DNA of 64,000 nucleotides from Steroidobacter gossypii (GTDB lineage: Bacteria; Pseudomonadota; Gammaproteobacteria; Steroidobacterales; Steroidobacteraceae), in contig NZ_JAEVLS010000004.1 in assembly GCF_016801985.1 (NCBI RefSeq), positions 310,001-374,000 of the forward strand, written 5' to 3'. The position numbers and the translations under genes were made by a program. The notes beneath the pieces were generated by a model. It was given only the letters and a program-made list of their open reading frames with translations, did not search any database and was not told where the DNA came from. Shown here piece by piece: positions 62,978-64,000 of the stretch; the first letter of the stretch is position 1; each line of letters opens with the position of its first letter.

Positions 62978-64000
62978 TCAAGTGGTGGTGGCTCGCGGAT
63001 CCCGCCCGAAACCCGACATGAGCGCTTCGAAGCCTCCCATGGTGTCTCCGACCTTCAACCCCTGCGAGGTGATCTTGAACTCGCGCAAGAACGGATCGAA
63101 ATCGCTGTCGCGCAATTTGGTGACCGAGATCAGCCGGCGGATCTCGCCCTTGACTTCCGCATATCGCATGACGATCAAGCCTTCCAGCAGCGACGACAGG
63201 CCTCTGCTCGGCAACTCCATGTTCGCTCCGAGGATGTTGCGACTCTCGATCGACACCATCGTCATCGCCCCCAGCGCCCGGATCTCGTTGGCCAGCGAGG
63301 AAATGAAACGCGTCAGGCGCTCCGGACCGATGACCGACTCGACCAGTCCGCCGAAGCCGTCGATGAATACCCGCTTGGCTTTGCGACGATGGATCGCGTC
63401 GACGATCTCGTGCCCCAGCTCATCGAGCAGGCGTTCGCCTTGCGGGCGCCAGATGAGCTCCAACTGCTCGCGCCGTTCCAATTCCTGCAGGTCGATGCCG
63501 ATGGCTTGCGCCTTGGCCCGCAGCCGTTGCGGACTTTCGAACAAACCGAAGAACACGCCGGGCTCGGCCGCGCTCGAGCGCGACACATACTGCAGGCCGA
63601 ACGTTGTTTTACCGCTCCCGGTCGGCCCGAACAGTCCGTTCGTGGTGCGCGCGAGCAAGCCGCCGCCCAGCATGGCGTCCACGCCTTCGATACCGGTCGA
63701 GCGGCGAGACAATTCATATTCGTCCGGAACCGAAGGCGTGGAGAACAACGCCTCGACCCGGGGATAGATCACTAGTCCGTCATCCGTGATATGGAACGAA
63801 TGTTTGCCCGGCAGGAAACCTCTGCCGCGGAACTTCACGACCTGCAGCGTTCTCTCGGTCTGCCGGTCGACCAACTGGTGAGTCAGGCGCACGATGCCGT
63901 CGACCACCGTATGCGTCACTTCCATGGCGCCATCGGCGCCGCTCGTCAACAGCAGCACCACGCAATCTCCGGTGGCTGCGTGACTCTGGATCTCTTGCAC
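62978..64000 (-). CDS. KaiC-like RecA-superfamily ATPase (N-terminus beyond window)
   Basis: At least 340 residues; the frame is open to the right edge, so the first part is missing. What is visible is the tail of a first KaiC domain (ending around FRGRGFLPGKHSFHITDDGL) and a whole second domain. The second domain has GVDAMLGGGL, Walker A GPTGSGKTT, then FFGLFESPQRLRAKAQ, a Walker B-like RVFIDGFGG and VTKLRDSDFDP near the end. It is of the KaiC-like ATPase group found in many bacteria without a clock. It lies 16 nt upstream of the response regulator. Confidence 0.88.
   Translation of the reverse strand: MQEIQSHAATGDCVVLLLTSGADGAMEVTHTVVDGIVRLTHQLVDRQTERTLQVVKFRGRGFLPGKHSFHITDDGLVIYPRVEALFSTPSVPDEYELSRRSTGIEGVDAMLGGGLLARTTNGLFGPTGSGKTTFGLQYVSRSSAAEPGVFFGLFESPQRLRAKAQAIGIDLQELERREQLELIWRPQGERLLDELGHEIVDAIHRRKAKRVFIDGFGGLVESVIGPERLTRFISSLANEIRALGAMTMVSIESRNILGANMELPSRGLSSLLEGLIVMRYAEVKGEIRRLISVTKLRDSDFDPFLREFKITSQGLKVGDTMGGFEALMSGFGRDPRATTT

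Overview
The window is about 64 kb of GC-rich DNA with dense, often overlapping genes and strong codon bias. The gene content (a complete type VI secretion system, two-partner secretion, a TonB-dependent receptor, c-type cytochromes with a MauG-type peroxidase, and a GH81 beta-1,3-glucanase) points to a free-living predatory or saprophytic gammaproteobacterium. A Steroidobacter/Nevskia/Xanthomonadales-like lineage is my guess; it comes from gene style only, with no marker gene to confirm it.

Region A (1-41176, all minus strand) is one nearly gapless array. In transcription order it encodes TssA, TssB, TssC, Hcp, TagJ, TssE, TssF, TssG, TssH/ClpV, a TPR-methyltransferase, a 90-residue unknown, VgrG, a DUF6931-like protein, PAAR, an FHA protein, TssJ, TssK, TssL (with an OmpA-like domain), TssM, TagF, a second FHA protein, a PP2C phosphatase, a Ser/Thr kinase with a C-terminal FGE-like domain, a separate FGE-like membrane protein, an outer-membrane TpsB transporter and a giant TpsA filamentous-haemagglutinin-like exoprotein that runs off the left edge. 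All 13 core Tss proteins plus PAAR are present. TagJ, TagF, FHA, PP2C and kinase resemble the threonine-phosphorylation-controlled systems typified by Pseudomonas HSI-I, but no TagQRST sensor is seen. Coupling the phospho-control genes to a two-partner secretion adhesin with intergenic distances of 2-38 nt is the most unusual feature of the window.

Region B (41177-53884) is a mosaic. It holds a YqaA/DedA-type membrane protein, a small unknown, a small secreted protein, a 1535-residue SF1 helicase with a Vsr/DUF559-like C-terminal nuclease (possibly defence), and a fused AMP-ligase plus chorismate-pyruvate-lyase-like enzyme that could make and activate 4-hydroxybenzoate. It also holds a secreted GH81 beta-1,3-glucanase with FnIII and two CBM56-like modules, preceded by a near-perfect LacI-family operator, and a GFA-family zinc protein.

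Region C (54081-61335, plus strand) is a translationally coupled cluster: a di-haem c553-type cytochrome, a MauG/CcpA-type di-haem protein, a parallel beta-helix protein with its own C-terminal cytochrome c domain, a TonB-dependent receptor and an aldehyde dehydrogenase. It looks like an uptake-plus-periplasmic-oxidation pathway for an unknown substrate.

Region D (61339-64000, minus strand) holds a KaiC-like ATPase (cut by the right edge), a single-domain response regulator, and a TerC-family membrane protein preceded by a yybP-ykoY (Mn2+) riboswitch. No tRNA, rRNA, CRISPR array, insertion sequence or phage genes were seen.
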